A DNA stretch of 32,743 nt. Source: Halobacteriales archaeon QS_4_69_34. GTDB taxonomy: Archaea; Halobacteriota; Halobacteria; Halobacteriales; Halococcaceae. Shown here piece after piece: positions 25,577 through 32,489 of this stretch (position 1 is its first letter; every line of letters starts with the position of its first letter). The stretch lies in contig PXRN01000016.1 of the NCBI GenBank assembly GCA_003021045.1, positions 1 through 32,743 on the forward strand. Direction: 5' to 3'. Position numbers and translations under genes: made by a program. A model generated the notes under the pieces. It was not told the DNA's origin. It did not search any database and worked only from the letters and a program-made list of their open reading frames with translations.

Positions 25577-25861
25577 TCAGGCAGCGGCCTCGAACGCCTC
25601 GCGGAAGGCGCGGGACTTTTCGCTCACCCGGCCCGCGGCGGCCTCGAGCGCGTCCAGCGGCGCGGTATCCTCCTCGGTCTTGATCGTCAGGATTGGGTCG
25701 GTCTGGCCGCCCGACTGCTCGGGGTTCACGTCGTAGGTCGCGACCGCGACGCCTTCGGTCTCCAGCAGCGTTCCCTTGAGGACGTTCATGAAGGTGTGGT
25801 CCTCACCTCCGATTTCGATCGCCAGCTCGGTCTCCTCGCTGTCGACGACGAGCAGGTCCAT
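25577..25861 (-). CDS. rpoL: DNA-directed RNA polymerase subunit L (Rpo11)
   Basis: 94-residue small RNA polymerase subunit that forms the assembly platform with RpoD (homologue of eukaryotic Rpb11 and of the bacterial alpha N-terminal domain). It begins [45 protein letters not shown] is the conserved signature. The second half has [18 protein letters not shown]. Length matches archaeal Rpo11. Upstream is the second copy of the GC-rich intergenic repeat; no clear TATA box is visible. Identity is firm. Confidence 0.95.
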   Translation of the reverse strand: MDLLVVDSEETELAIEIGGEDHTFMNVLKGTLLETEGVAVATYDVNPEQSGGQTDPILTIKTEEDTAPLDALEAAAGRVSEKSRAFREAFEAAA

Positions 25862-25900
25862 ACCCCTCCTACCCCGCTCCCGGGATTGAAGCTTTCGAAG

Positions 25901-26065
25901 AAAGCCCTCGCGCTCGCTCGGCGCGAGCGCTCGCCCTTGTCATGTCCACCAGGCCCGCCCGGCACCGCAGTTGCGCGGTCGCCCGCAGGGCGACACGCGC
26001 TGGGCCGCCCCGCCCTCCCCCGGGTCGCGCCCGGCGGAGCCGGGACGCGCTCCCGGCCGACCGCA
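25901..26065 (+). repeat. Dispersed GC-rich intergenic repeat, copy 2
   Basis: Same element as at 18410-18593, same orientation. The first stem (GCGCTCGC/GCGAGCGC) is kept but the T-run is replaced by TTGTCATG. The 3' block is identical over about 30 nt, beginning CGCCCGGCGGAGCCGGGACG. It lies upstream of rpoL and beyond the stop of the truncated permease. Confidence 0.75.
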
Positions 26066-26102
26066 GCCACACCGCGTCCGCACCACGACCGCCACCGCAC
26101 CG

Positions 26103-26492
26103 TCATATCCCTGCTATCAACGGTCCCATCAGCACGCCCATCAGGTGGACGCGGCGCGCGCCGAACTTCGGTGGGACGAGTCCGACGACCGTCGCCGCCG
26201 CGAACGCGCCGACGCCGACGAACCCGGCGAAGAGATAGGCGAGTCCGACCAACAGACAGAGCACGCCGACCGACAGGCGCGTGTAGTCGGCCCGGCCGAC
26301 CGTCCGAAGGTAGCGGTCGCCGAGCAGGGGAACGAGGACGAACGCGACCGCCGCGGCGATCCCGACCGTCGCGAGCAACAGGGGCAGGTCGAGGGGCACC
26401 CCTACGGAGTCGAGCGCGACCAGCACGCCCGTCCGCGGCGAGCCGAGCGCGACGAGCGCGAACAGGGCGAAGATGGTGTCGGTCGTGGCGCG
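26103..26492 (-). pseudogene. Truncated permease (TctA/COG1784-like), C-terminal fragment
   Basis: Minus-strand frame of about 130 codons, rich in hydrophobic helices and ending in VRRVHLMGVLMGPLIAGI-type sequence (FGARRVHLMG). It begins mid-protein: ATTDTIFALFALVALGSPRTGVL has the look of a conserved internal part of TctA-type membrane permeases, from memory. Upstream in frame the match stops and the DNA belongs to the integrase region on the opposite strand. A GTG at 26426 could still start a 107-residue product. I infer that integration destroyed the gene. The family name is a recollection without a database check. Confidence 0.65.
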
Positions 26493-26548
26493 TACAATGC
26501 AAAGATTGATTGTTCGGGGGTGCGACCGTCGGCGCGAGGTACGACCTC

Positions 26549-27895
26549 ATGGCTACCACCCCACGCGACCTCGTTGACCGCGAGAAACGACGCATCGAAT
26601 CGCTCACCGACGACGGCACGCTCACCGCCGAGTGCCGCGACCGGCTGCTCGAATACGCCGACGCGCTCGACCCGAAGACCGTCCGGCATCAGTACGACAA
26701 CCCCCACGGGAAGACCGACGAGTTCTCCGTCCGGAGCGTCGCGGCGTACCTCGGCCCGCTCCGGCGCACCGCCGCGGACGGGCTCGACCTGCCGAGCGCC
26801 AGCGCCGCCGAGTTCAACGCCGCTATCGACGCGAAGCACGACGACGACGGCCTCGCCAAAAGCACGCTCTCGACCTATCAGGTCGCCGCGTCGCACTTCT
26901 ACCGCTACCACGACGACCTCGGGGTTGACCCCGACGACATCCGCGTGTACAACGCGCCGTCGAAGCCGAAGCACGACGAAGCCGACCTGTTCACCGAGGA
27001 GGAGGTCGCCGCCCTCCGCGATGCGTGCGGCGAGACGCGCAATCCCGTCCGCAACCGGGCGCTGCTCGAACTGCTCATCTTCACCGGGCAGCGCATCGGC
27101 GCGCTGCTCACCCTGCGCGTGAAGCACGTTGAACTGAACCCGCGGGGCAACAACAACGCCTACATCTTGCTGAACGACGACTATGACGGCGAGCACGGCG
27201 GCCTCAAAGGCGCTCTCGCCCGCGGTCGGAAGCGCCCGATGTTCGGCGCGACGAAGTACGTCCGGGACTGGATTGACTACCACCCGCATGGGGCCGACCC
27301 CGACGACTGGCTGTTCGTCGGCGACCCCTCCCATTGGAAGACGGACCCCGACGACCACCTGTCCCAACCGTCCGCCAGCCAGCGCCTCAAGCAGATCGCC
27401 AAAGAGGCCGGCGTCTCGAAGCCGGTCAACCCCCACAACTTCCGGCACTACTGCGCGACGGTGCTGTACCGGGATTACGACCTCGACCGCGACACTATCC
27501 GGATGCTGTTCGGGCACGTCGAGGGGTCGAGCGCGCTGGAGGAGGTCTATTCGCACGTCCTCGACGCCGACTACATCAGGAAGGCCGAGGAAGCGATGGG
27601 GTACCGCGAACCCGACGAGAGCACGCCGTTCACGCCCGACACCTGCCCCACGTGCGGCGAGTTGCTGAAAGACGGCTGGCGGCAATGCCCGGCCTGTCAG
27701 GAGGTCTTCGGCCCCACCGAAGCGGTCGAAGACATGGCCGAGAGCGTCCGCGAGAGCGCCACCGACGCCGCGCTCGGTGAAGACCTGTCCGCCGACGAGC
27801 GCGACGGGCTCAAAGCGATGCTCGACGCCGTGGACGACACCGGCGCGCTCGCCGACATGCTCGCCGTCGTCGAAGGGGCCGCTGGCGACGGCTGA
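26549..27895 (+). CDS. Tyrosine recombinase/integrase with C-terminal zinc ribbon
   Basis: 448-residue site-specific recombinase. The SAM-like N-terminal domain (about residues 45-140) has STLSTYQVAASHFYRYH. Catalytic residues: R182 (TGQRIG), H296/R299 (HNFRH), H323 (LFGH), and the nucleophile Y334 (EEVYSHV). A C-terminal zinc ribbon, C366/C369 (CPTC) and C380/C383 (CPAC), is followed by an acidic helical tail. Haloarchaeal element integrases often carry a zinc ribbon in this place. The frame extends to a TTG at 26510, but the ATG at 26549 is the better start. It begins about 50 bp from the truncated permease and reads away from it, as expected for an integrase next to its att site. Confidence 0.9.
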   Translation: MATTPRDLVDREKRRIESLTDDGTLTAECRDRLLEYADALDPKTVRHQYDNPHGKTDEFSVRSVAAYLGPLRRTAADGLDLPSASAAEFNAAIDAKHDDDGLAKSTLSTYQVAASHFYRYHDDLGVDPDDIRVYNAPSKPKHDEADLFTEEEVAALRDACGETRNPVRNRALLELLIFTGQRIGALLTLRVKHVELNPRGNNNAYILLNDDYDGEHGGLKGALARGRKRPMFGATKYVRDWIDYHPHGADPDDWLFVGDPSHWKTDPDDHLSQPSASQRLKQIAKEAGVSKPVNPHNFRHYCATVLYRDYDLDRDTIRMLFGHVEGSSALEEVYSHVLDADYIRKAEEAMGYREPDESTPFTPDTCPTCGELLKDGWRQCPACQEVFGPTEAVEDMAESVRESATDAALGEDLSADERDGLKAMLDAVDDTGALADMLAVVEGAAGDG

Positions 27896-27906
27896 CGTGC
27901 TCGCGC

Positions 27907-28281
27907 TCATTCGCGGCCCTCCCGTCCCCGTTCGCCCTCCTTCCGAGCCGCCGCCAGCACGCGGCGGCCGAGCGCGCGAACCTGCCCGTCCGAGAGCCGC
28001 GGCCGCGACGGCGCGGTGAGAGCGCTCTCGAACGCCCCGGTGTCGTGCTTTCCGGCCAGCCCGAGCGCCCGGAGGTCCGCGCCCTCCGGGGTGTCGTCGT
28101 CGGCCAGCGCGAGCAGCACGCGAGCCGCTGCCCCGAGGTCGTCGGTCCGCTCGGCGACGCGCTCGACGCCAGCGCGCTGCTCACGGATCGGATCGAGCGC
28201 GTCACCGTCGCCGTTGCTGTTCTCGCTGCTGTTCGTCTCGCTCGCGTTCGTCCTCCGGCTTTCAGCCGGTTCGTTCCTCAT
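27907..28281 (-). CDS. Acidic hypothetical protein of the element
   Basis: 124-residue protein with ATG start, convergent with the integrase and ending 12 nt from it. The first 35 residues are Asn/Ser/Glu/Asp-rich. Residues 35-75 (REQRAGVERVAERTDDLGAAARVLLALADDD) look alpha-helical. The C-terminal half has LSDGQVRALGRRVLAAARKE. It has no family I recognise. Codon use is GC-rich, and the protein is acidic up to the basic C-terminus, supporting a real gene. A TATA-like AAGTAAAC sits 20-27 nt upstream of the ATG. Confidence 0.65.
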   Translation of the reverse strand: MRNEPAESRRTNASETNSSENSNGDGDALDPIREQRAGVERVAERTDDLGAAARVLLALADDDTPEGADLRALGLAGKHDTGAFESALTAPSRPRLSDGQVRALGRRVLAAARKEGERGREGRE

Positions 28282-28595
28282 TTTTGCTTCGCTTGGTTGC
28301 GTTTACTTCGCCCGGCGAACAGGAACAGGATTAAGGTCGGCCGGCGTCGAGTGCCGGGCGAACAACCTGATCTGCAACGCCGGGTTGTTCGTCATGTCCA
28401 GCGCGGTCGGCGGCGGGTGTTTCCAGCCACCCGCCGTCATGCTGCTACCTTCGGTAGCTCATGCTCCGACCGTGAGGCGCGACGACCTTAGTCGTGAGCT
28501 GCGGAGTGAAAGTAATGTAAGGGTGATAACAAATTTTTTTATCCCCCGGGTAAATCGCAAGACGGAAGCCGCTTCGACCCGTCGAATGGCGTGCC

Positions 28596-28609
28596 CGCTC
28601 GGCCGAGCG
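28596..28609. repeat. 14-nt perfect palindrome
   Basis: CGCTCGGCCGAGCG, followed by a second perfect palindrome CCCGCGCGGG at 28611-28620. Both are self-complementary over their full length. Confidence 0.6.
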
Positions 28610-28643
28610 TCCCGCGCGGGCTACCTCGCAACGGCGTGCCGCG

Positions 28644-28717
28644 GCTCCAGTCATGGCCGTCCGCGAGTGGCGGGCGACGCGCTCCACTCATGGGCCCCGG
28701 CGAGTGGCCGGGGCTGC
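28644..28717 (+). repeat. 37-nt tandem repeat, two units
   Basis: Units at 28644-28680 and 28681-28717 agree at 28 of 37 positions, including GCTCCA, TCATGG and GCGAGTGGC. The second unit contains an 8-bp hairpin GCCCCGGC/GCCGGGGC with a 5-nt loop at 28694-28714. Both lie in the gene-free segment. Confidence 0.55.
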
Positions 28718-28809
28718 CCGCCGGTTCTCTCTCGGCGCTCGCCGGCCCGGTCGAGCCGGTCGGCACGGAAGGTGTAAAAGTTCTTTCGTGTTTAGTCTTG
28801 AAATACCTC

Positions 28810-29256
28810 TTACATATCGTCGCCAGCGCGCTCGCGTCGAGCCGCCCGCGCCGCCGGCTCCGGGGCGTCCGCGCTCCCGGCGCTGTCGCTCATGGCCGTC
28901 GCGGTCGTCACCGCTGCCGGCTCGGTCGTCGCCCCGGGGGTCGTCGGCCCGATCGGCTCGGTCGGCGTCCCCGCGGCCGCCGTCGCGCCCGCCGCCGCTC
29001 CCCGCGGTACGAGGGCGACGTGCTGGATTGCCCCGACGTGCTCGGCTCCGGCGACGTGAACGCCGTTTTCGTCGGTCGGGATCGCGTCGGGATCGGCGTG
29101 GGTCGCCCGGACGCTCACTTCCAGTCGCTCGTTCCGAACGGCGTCCGCGAGGTCCGCGTCGTCCAATTCCCCGACCCATCGGACGCCACCGTCCCGGTGC
29201 TTGACGGCCACGTTCCAGCCCACAACGTCGTGTGAGCGATTCGAGTGGCGGCTCAT
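28810..29256 (-). CDS. Acidic hypothetical protein of the element
   Basis: 148-residue protein beginning MSRHSNRSHDVVGWNVAVKHRDGGVRWVGELDDADLADAVR. The first 85 residues look globular and contain HADPDAIPTDENGVHVAGAEHVGAIQHV. From about 90 on it is Ala/Thr/Pro-rich with GPTTPGATTEPAAVTTAT, probably disordered, ending in an Arg/Glu-rich patch. No family recognised. The frame is open to a GTG at 29415, which has a weak TATA-like CTAAAAC and a GGGAGGA at some distance, so a 201-residue form is possible. The shorter start is preferred because the extension is less acidic and reads like upstream sequence. Confidence 0.55.
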   Translation of the reverse strand: MSRHSNRSHDVVGWNVAVKHRDGGVRWVGELDDADLADAVRNERLEVSVRATHADPDAIPTDENGVHVAGAEHVGAIQHVALVPRGAAAGATAAAGTPTEPIGPTTPGATTEPAAVTTATAMSDSAGSADAPEPAARAARRERAGDDM

Positions 29257-29468
29257 GAGCGGTGGGCCGTCGGTCGCCGCCGCCAGCGATGTCGAGACGG
29301 CGTGCAGAGCGCACGCCAGTCGGATCGGGCCGGCTGGCGTGCGTGGCTTGTCCAAAAAGGCTACGTGAGAAGACCCCGTGTCGGCGAACAGGAGTTCTTC
29401 AAGCATGGTTACCACCAGCTTCGAAGAGTTCCTCCCGTTTTAGCGCTCGATTTAACAGTGCCCGAAAT

Positions 29469-29475
29469 CTTATAC
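29469..29475 (+). promoter_or_regulatory. TATA-like element of the HNH nuclease gene
   Basis: CTTATAC, followed by a second AT-rich CATATAG, lies about 22-28 nt before the ATG at 29497. It matches a leaderless promoter and selects that ATG over the out-of-frame ATG at 29490. Confidence 0.6.
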
Positions 29476-29496
29476 TCATATAGGCGAACATGAACC

Positions 29497-30405
29497 ATGG
29501 CTCGGGGAGCTGTAGACGAGTGGCTCGATCAACTTGAAATACAAGCGAGCAACCGAGGGATTCCAGTTCAGACCGATATCGATGTAGAGTATTTTGATTT
29601 CAGGGTTGAAGGGTCGCCAGATATGATCGGAAAAGTTCGTATAGCGGAGAGGAGTGAGAGGAATTACAAAGATGAACGAGGTGATCAATATATTTGGCAC
29701 CGCTACAACCGTGAACAGGACCGTATTAGTGCTGGTCACGACGAAATAGTTTCTAACATTACACTTGATGTTTGGGACAAAAATGAATTTGACAGCGCTG
29801 AAGACCATTTCCTGTTCCTCACGGAAGACATGATTACTGGTGATACATATTCTAAGGGAGATCAGAAAATAAGAATCTTGAGCCCAGGCAAGTATGAGGG
29901 GCCGCTATCAAAATATACTGATGATTGGGACGCGATTTTTAACTCAGTTGGCGCTTCTACGAAGATGGCCAAAGGTTCGTCGGTGGGCCCTGTCTCAGAA
30001 GATCCAAAGTTGTCAATTACAGAGGATGAAGCAGCAGCTTCAGATTTAGACTTGGGTGAACTACGTAAACAGGCTGAGCAGGATAGTCAGGAGGCGGCGT
30101 TAAGCACGCGAACTACAACTACACAGTATCAGCGTTCCGCTGCGGTCAGAAAATATGCACTTGCTCGTGCCGATGGAGTCTGTGAAGCGTGTGAGGAAGA
30201 TGCACCGTTTGTTACCAAGGCTGGCGACCCCTACCTTGAAGTTCACCATGTCCACCGAGTGAGTGATCAGGGAGCAGACGACCCCGATTCGGTGCTGGCG
30301 ATTTGCCCGACTTGCCACAAGCAAGTTCACCATGGACATGACGGGGATAACTACAATAAAATATTAATTGACAAGCTTCAAACCGAGATTGAGCCAGGTT
30401 CATAG
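29497..30405 (+). CDS. HNH endonuclease with novel N-terminal domain
   Basis: 302-residue protein. The C-terminal 90 residues are an HNH nuclease fold: zinc-binding pairs C229/C232 (CEAC) and C270/C273 (CPTC), the HH pair H250/H251 in EVHHVHRV, and H274/H278 in CHKQVHHG. The Asn position before ICPTC is Ser, a permitted variant. This fold is used by McrA-type restriction enzymes and other nucleases. Residues 1-150 (WLDQLEIQASNRGIPV, DVEYFDFRVEGSPDM, GQYIWHRYNREQ-like) match nothing I recognise and may read DNA modification or a trigger. A disordered Ser/Ala/Glu linker separates them. The gene is far more AT-rich than its surroundings, implying recent acquisition. A defence role is inferred. 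Confidence 0.8.
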   Translation: MARGAVDEWLDQLEIQASNRGIPVQTDIDVEYFDFRVEGSPDMIGKVRIAERSERNYKDERGDQYIWHRYNREQDRISAGHDEIVSNITLDVWDKNEFDSAEDHFLFLTEDMITGDTYSKGDQKIRILSPGKYEGPLSKYTDDWDAIFNSVGASTKMAKGSSVGPVSEDPKLSITEDEAAASDLDLGELRKQAEQDSQEAALSTRTTTTQYQRSAAVRKYALARADGVCEACEEDAPFVTKAGDPYLEVHHVHRVSDQGADDPDSVLAICPTCHKQVHHGHDGDNYNKILIDKLQTEIEPGS

Positions 30406-30513
30406 TACAGCGAAGTGCGACAAACATCAAACTTCCATCTATAACTGGCTTTATGTGGTTTCAGAATAGTGAGTATTGCCAACGTTAATCTACGAGCTAT
30501 TATTTAGTGGATT

Positions 30514-30759
30514 GTGTGGACGGCGACCTATCCGATTTTGAGATCACTCGCACTGAGGAACCGATTCAAGGATGAGCGCCAGCGGGATTTCGTTCGTGGC
30601 TGGAACAGAGGCGCTGATGGCAAAGAATATGAGTATAATGTAGACAAGCTCACATGGCGATGTCTCGGCTGGCGGCTTGGGGCAATTTTCGGCGAGACGG
30701 ACCGAAATATGATAAACATGATGTGCTTTTGGTGCGTAGAACAGCAGGGAACTTACTGA
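30514..30759 (+). CDS. Small protein, possible partner of the HNH nuclease
   Basis: 81-residue ORF with GTG start, 108 nt after the nuclease. The run PILRSLALRNRFKDERQRDFVRGWNRG, then LTWRCLGWRLGAIFGETD and WCVEQQGTY, looks like a real compact helical protein. It is reminiscent of small haloarchaeal proteins with an LGYRLG-FGE-CVEQ pattern, from memory. No known domain is assigned. Codon use is AT-rich like the nuclease, so both seem to have arrived together. The start is uncertain, since no clear leaderless TATA box sits at the right distance. Confidence 0.5.
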   Translation: MWTATYPILRSLALRNRFKDERQRDFVRGWNRGADGKEYEYNVDKLTWRCLGWRLGAIFGETDRNMINMMCFWCVEQQGTY

Positions 30760-30822
30760 CTCGGATTATAGGAGACTGCGATATAGATGAGTATTCTGGT
30801 AGTCCCGGGTTGATCGGCGCGC

Positions 30823-31398
30823 TCACTCGGTCGTTGGCCCCACGTTGAAGCCGGCCGCCTCGTAATCAATCTCGCCGTCCTCGGTTCGCGGGATCGCCGC
30901 GGCGTCGCCGTCCGGCTCGACCACCTGATAGGCGTCGGCGTCCGGCGGCGGCGTATTGTCGCCGCCTGCTGCCGCGTAGGCGTCCGCGCTCCCGTCGGCG
31001 TCCACCCACTCGGCCCACTCTCTCACCACTTCCCACGCGGCCCGTGTGGCCCGCCAGTCGCCGTCCTCGCCGCCCGCGTCGAACAGGTCGGACACCGCCC
31101 GGTCGAACGCGGCGCGCGTCGCCAGCGCTGCCCGGTCGCCGAGCGCGTCGCCGACGTGCGCCGCCAGCGCGTCCATGTCCCGCGAGACGGTGGATTGATC
31201 CACCCCGTAGCGCCCCGCGAGCCGCGTCTGATTCACGGCCGACGGCGAGCCGGCGTCAAGCACGCGGTCGAGCAAGTCCGCGCGCCGCTGCTCGGTCGTC
31301 AATTCCTCCGGGGGCACATCCCCCGGGACGGCGATCGCCGCGTAGTCCGTCGGTGCGCCCGCATCCGCGCCGCTGTCGTCCTCGCTCTCATGCACCAT
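30823..31398 (-). CDS. Helix-turn-helix protein of the element
   Basis: 191-residue protein beginning MVHESEDDSGADAGAPTDYAAI. The HTH is at about residues 40-75: TEQRRADLLDRVLDAG, then NQTRLAGRYGVDQSTVSRDMDAL, where GRYGVDQSTVSRDM is a typical recognition-helix unit. The helical part continues to about 120; the rest is an acidic, Ala/Asp-rich tail. I infer a DNA-binding regulator of the element. The frame stays open upstream to 31569, but the ATG at 31398 is the better start. A 23-nt imperfect palindrome overlaps it. Confidence 0.7.
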   Translation of the reverse strand: MVHESEDDSGADAGAPTDYAAIAVPGDVPPEELTTEQRRADLLDRVLDAGSPSAVNQTRLAGRYGVDQSTVSRDMDALAAHVGDALGDRAALATRAAFDRAVSDLFDAGGEDGDWRATRAAWEVVREWAEWVDADGSADAYAAAGGDNTPPPDADAYQVVEPDGDAAAIPRTEDGEIDYEAAGFNVGPTTE

Positions 31399-31412
31399 GA
31401 TGCATCGTGCAT
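31390..31412. repeat. Imperfect palindrome over the HTH gene start
   Basis: Arms ATGCAC (31390-31395) and GTGCAT (31407-31412) with a central ATGCAT; 18 of 23 positions are symmetric. It covers the start codon at 31396-31398 of the minus-strand HTH gene, so it is a candidate autoregulatory operator. Confidence 0.5.
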
Positions 31413-31537
31413 AGACCCACGCGACGCCGCCGTATGCCGTTTTCGCCCGTCTCGACGGTGTGCATCCCTTACCTTCATCAATCCGGTGCGTTCGTTCGTC
31501 ACTGTGCCCCGGCTCACCGTCTCGTGCGCCCGCTCTC

Positions 31538-31846
31538 CTACCGCTCGCCGAGCAGCCACCACTTCGCACGCTGCCACGCGGGGGCGGCGCGGCGTTCCTG
31601 CTCGCGTTCCATGACTGGCCGGTGCTGCTCGGCGTAGCGCACGAGCTCGTCGTGTTCCTCGCGCTGCTCGATCAACGCGCGGTTCTCGGCACGGAGCCGG
31701 TCGTTCTCGGTTTCGAGGTCGTCGTATTCGAGGCCACGGTCAATCAGGGCGCGGACGGCCTTCGAGCGGTCGGTGTACTCGTCGCCGACCAAATCCGATA
31801 GCTGTGCCACCTGCTCGTCCCGGAGTGTGACGCTTATCTTCTGCAT
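31538..31846 (-). CDS. Alternative: free-standing ribbon-helix-helix protein
   Basis: An internal ATG at 31846 would give a 102-residue RHH protein with a complete fold and coiled coil, of the size common in haloarchaeal proviruses. No convincing TATA box precedes it. It is listed as an alternative start to the fusion. Confidence 0.4.
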   Translation of the reverse strand: MQKISVTLRDEQVAQLSDLVGDEYTDRSKAVRALIDRGLEYDDLETENDRLRAENRALIEQREEHDELVRYAEQHRPVMEREQERRAAPAWQRAKWWLLGER

Positions 31847-32272
31847 GGCGACCGGTATCCTACTCCGGGGGTTTTGCTCCCCGTCAGAAGGACGGCTTAC
31901 GCTCACGTAAGGGAGGGCGCTCAAAACAGGAGCCCAAGCTATTCCCAATAATCGCAGTTGTAGTTTTACAACAACCACAAAAACCGCTACCAGTACGACA
32001 ATCAGAGAGCCAACAGCTCCAGTAAACAGGCCCCGAGGGAAAAAACCATCAACCATCGCTGCATCCGGGTATTCGGCGGCGACGAGGTACAACAAACTAA
32101 GGATAAAAGAGAGAACTATGAAAAGCGTATACAGTGTTGCTGCGGCTGCTGTTTGTAGATTGTATTGTATTATATTCCTGATTCCTGAGTCTTTCCGAAG
32201 TATTACGGCAGAAGCGGCGAGTATGAGCGATTCTGCCGTTAGGAGTGCTGCTGCGGCCTCGGTGGAAGCCAT
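31538..32272 (-). CDS. Membrane domain fused to a ribbon-helix-helix protein
   Basis: 244-residue open frame. N-terminal part: three predicted TM helices at about 5-26, 41-66 and 82-104. C-terminal part from residue 143: MQKISVTLRDEQVAQLSDLV, then DEYTDRSKAVRALIDRGLEYDDLE, the ribbon-helix-helix (MetJ/Arc-type) DNA-binding fold, and a coiled coil with a basic WQRAKWWLLGER end. The ATG has a good TATA-like TTTATTAG 22-29 nt upstream. Base composition changes near the join: the membrane half is AT-richer. It may be a real membrane-tethered regulator or two genes joined by loss of a stop codon. Confidence 0.6.
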   Translation of the reverse strand: MASTEAAAALLTAESLILAASAVILRKDSGIRNIIQYNLQTAAAATLYTLFIVLSFILSLLYLVAAEYPDAAMVDGFFPRGLFTGAVGSLIVVLVAVFVVVVKLQLRLLGIAWAPVLSALPYVSVSRPSDGEQNPRSRIPVAMQKISVTLRDEQVAQLSDLVGDEYTDRSKAVRALIDRGLEYDDLETENDRLRAENRALIEQREEHDELVRYAEQHRPVMEREQERRAAPAWQRAKWWLLGER

Positions 32273-32293
32273 AGGAAGGTGTGAGTACCACAG

Positions 32294-32301
32294 CTAATAA
32301 A
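32294..32301 (-). promoter_or_regulatory. TATA-like element of the membrane-RHH gene
   Basis: The minus strand reads TTTATTAG, 22-29 nt before the ATG at 32272. It supports that ATG as a real start. Confidence 0.6.
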
Positions 32302-32489
32302 GAACCGAGACAGCAGGAGCAGAGGGTAACGCCGTCGCTGGCCGGCCGCCCGCGAGTGCCGCCGTCGAACCGCGTTCTGGCGGGCTAATCCCCGGGTTCG
32401 GGCGGCGGGTCCGGGGTGTCCGCGGCGGGCTCGCCCGGTTTGACAGCCGCGCCGGCAGCGGCAGGTACCAGCAAGTATACTGCCGGATT

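Larger units (their letters stand above)
28282..28809. other. 528-nt gene-free segment with two clusters of inverted repeats
   Basis: No credible gene. Cluster 1 (28359-28500) holds a 9-bp inverted repeat CGAACAACC/GGTTGTTCG (28359-28367 with 28383-28391), a 9-bp hairpin CGGCGGGTG/CACCCGCCG (28411-28419 with 28428-28436), a 6-bp hairpin GCTACC/GGTAGC (28444-28449 with 28453-28458), and a 5-bp hairpin ACGAC/GTCGT (28482-28486 with 28491-28495). An AGCTCA...TGAGCT pair encloses the last. Cluster 2 (28596-28717) has palindromes, a tandem repeat and an 8-bp hairpin. An AT-rich stretch, ACAAATTTTTTTATC, lies between the clusters. It could be a replication origin, a regulatory region or a structured RNA. 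Confidence 0.6.

Noticed and set aside
26510..26548. TTG-started N-terminal extension of the integrase
   Set aside because: The extension crosses the integration boundary, and ATG at 26549 gives a typical N-terminus.
26402..27910. 502-codon open frame antisense to the integrase
   Set aside because: The recombinase catalytic residues are all on the plus strand. The shadow also overlaps the permease break and has no domain.
28445..28687. 80-codon minus-strand ORF within the hairpin segment
   Set aside because: Arg-rich N-terminus and hairpin-derived sequence. No codon bias like neighbouring genes and no family.
28016..28777. 253-codon plus-strand ORF over 27907-28281 and the hairpin region
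   Set aside because: It is antisense to a better acidic ORF and then crosses palindromes. Composition is Ser/Arg-rich noise.
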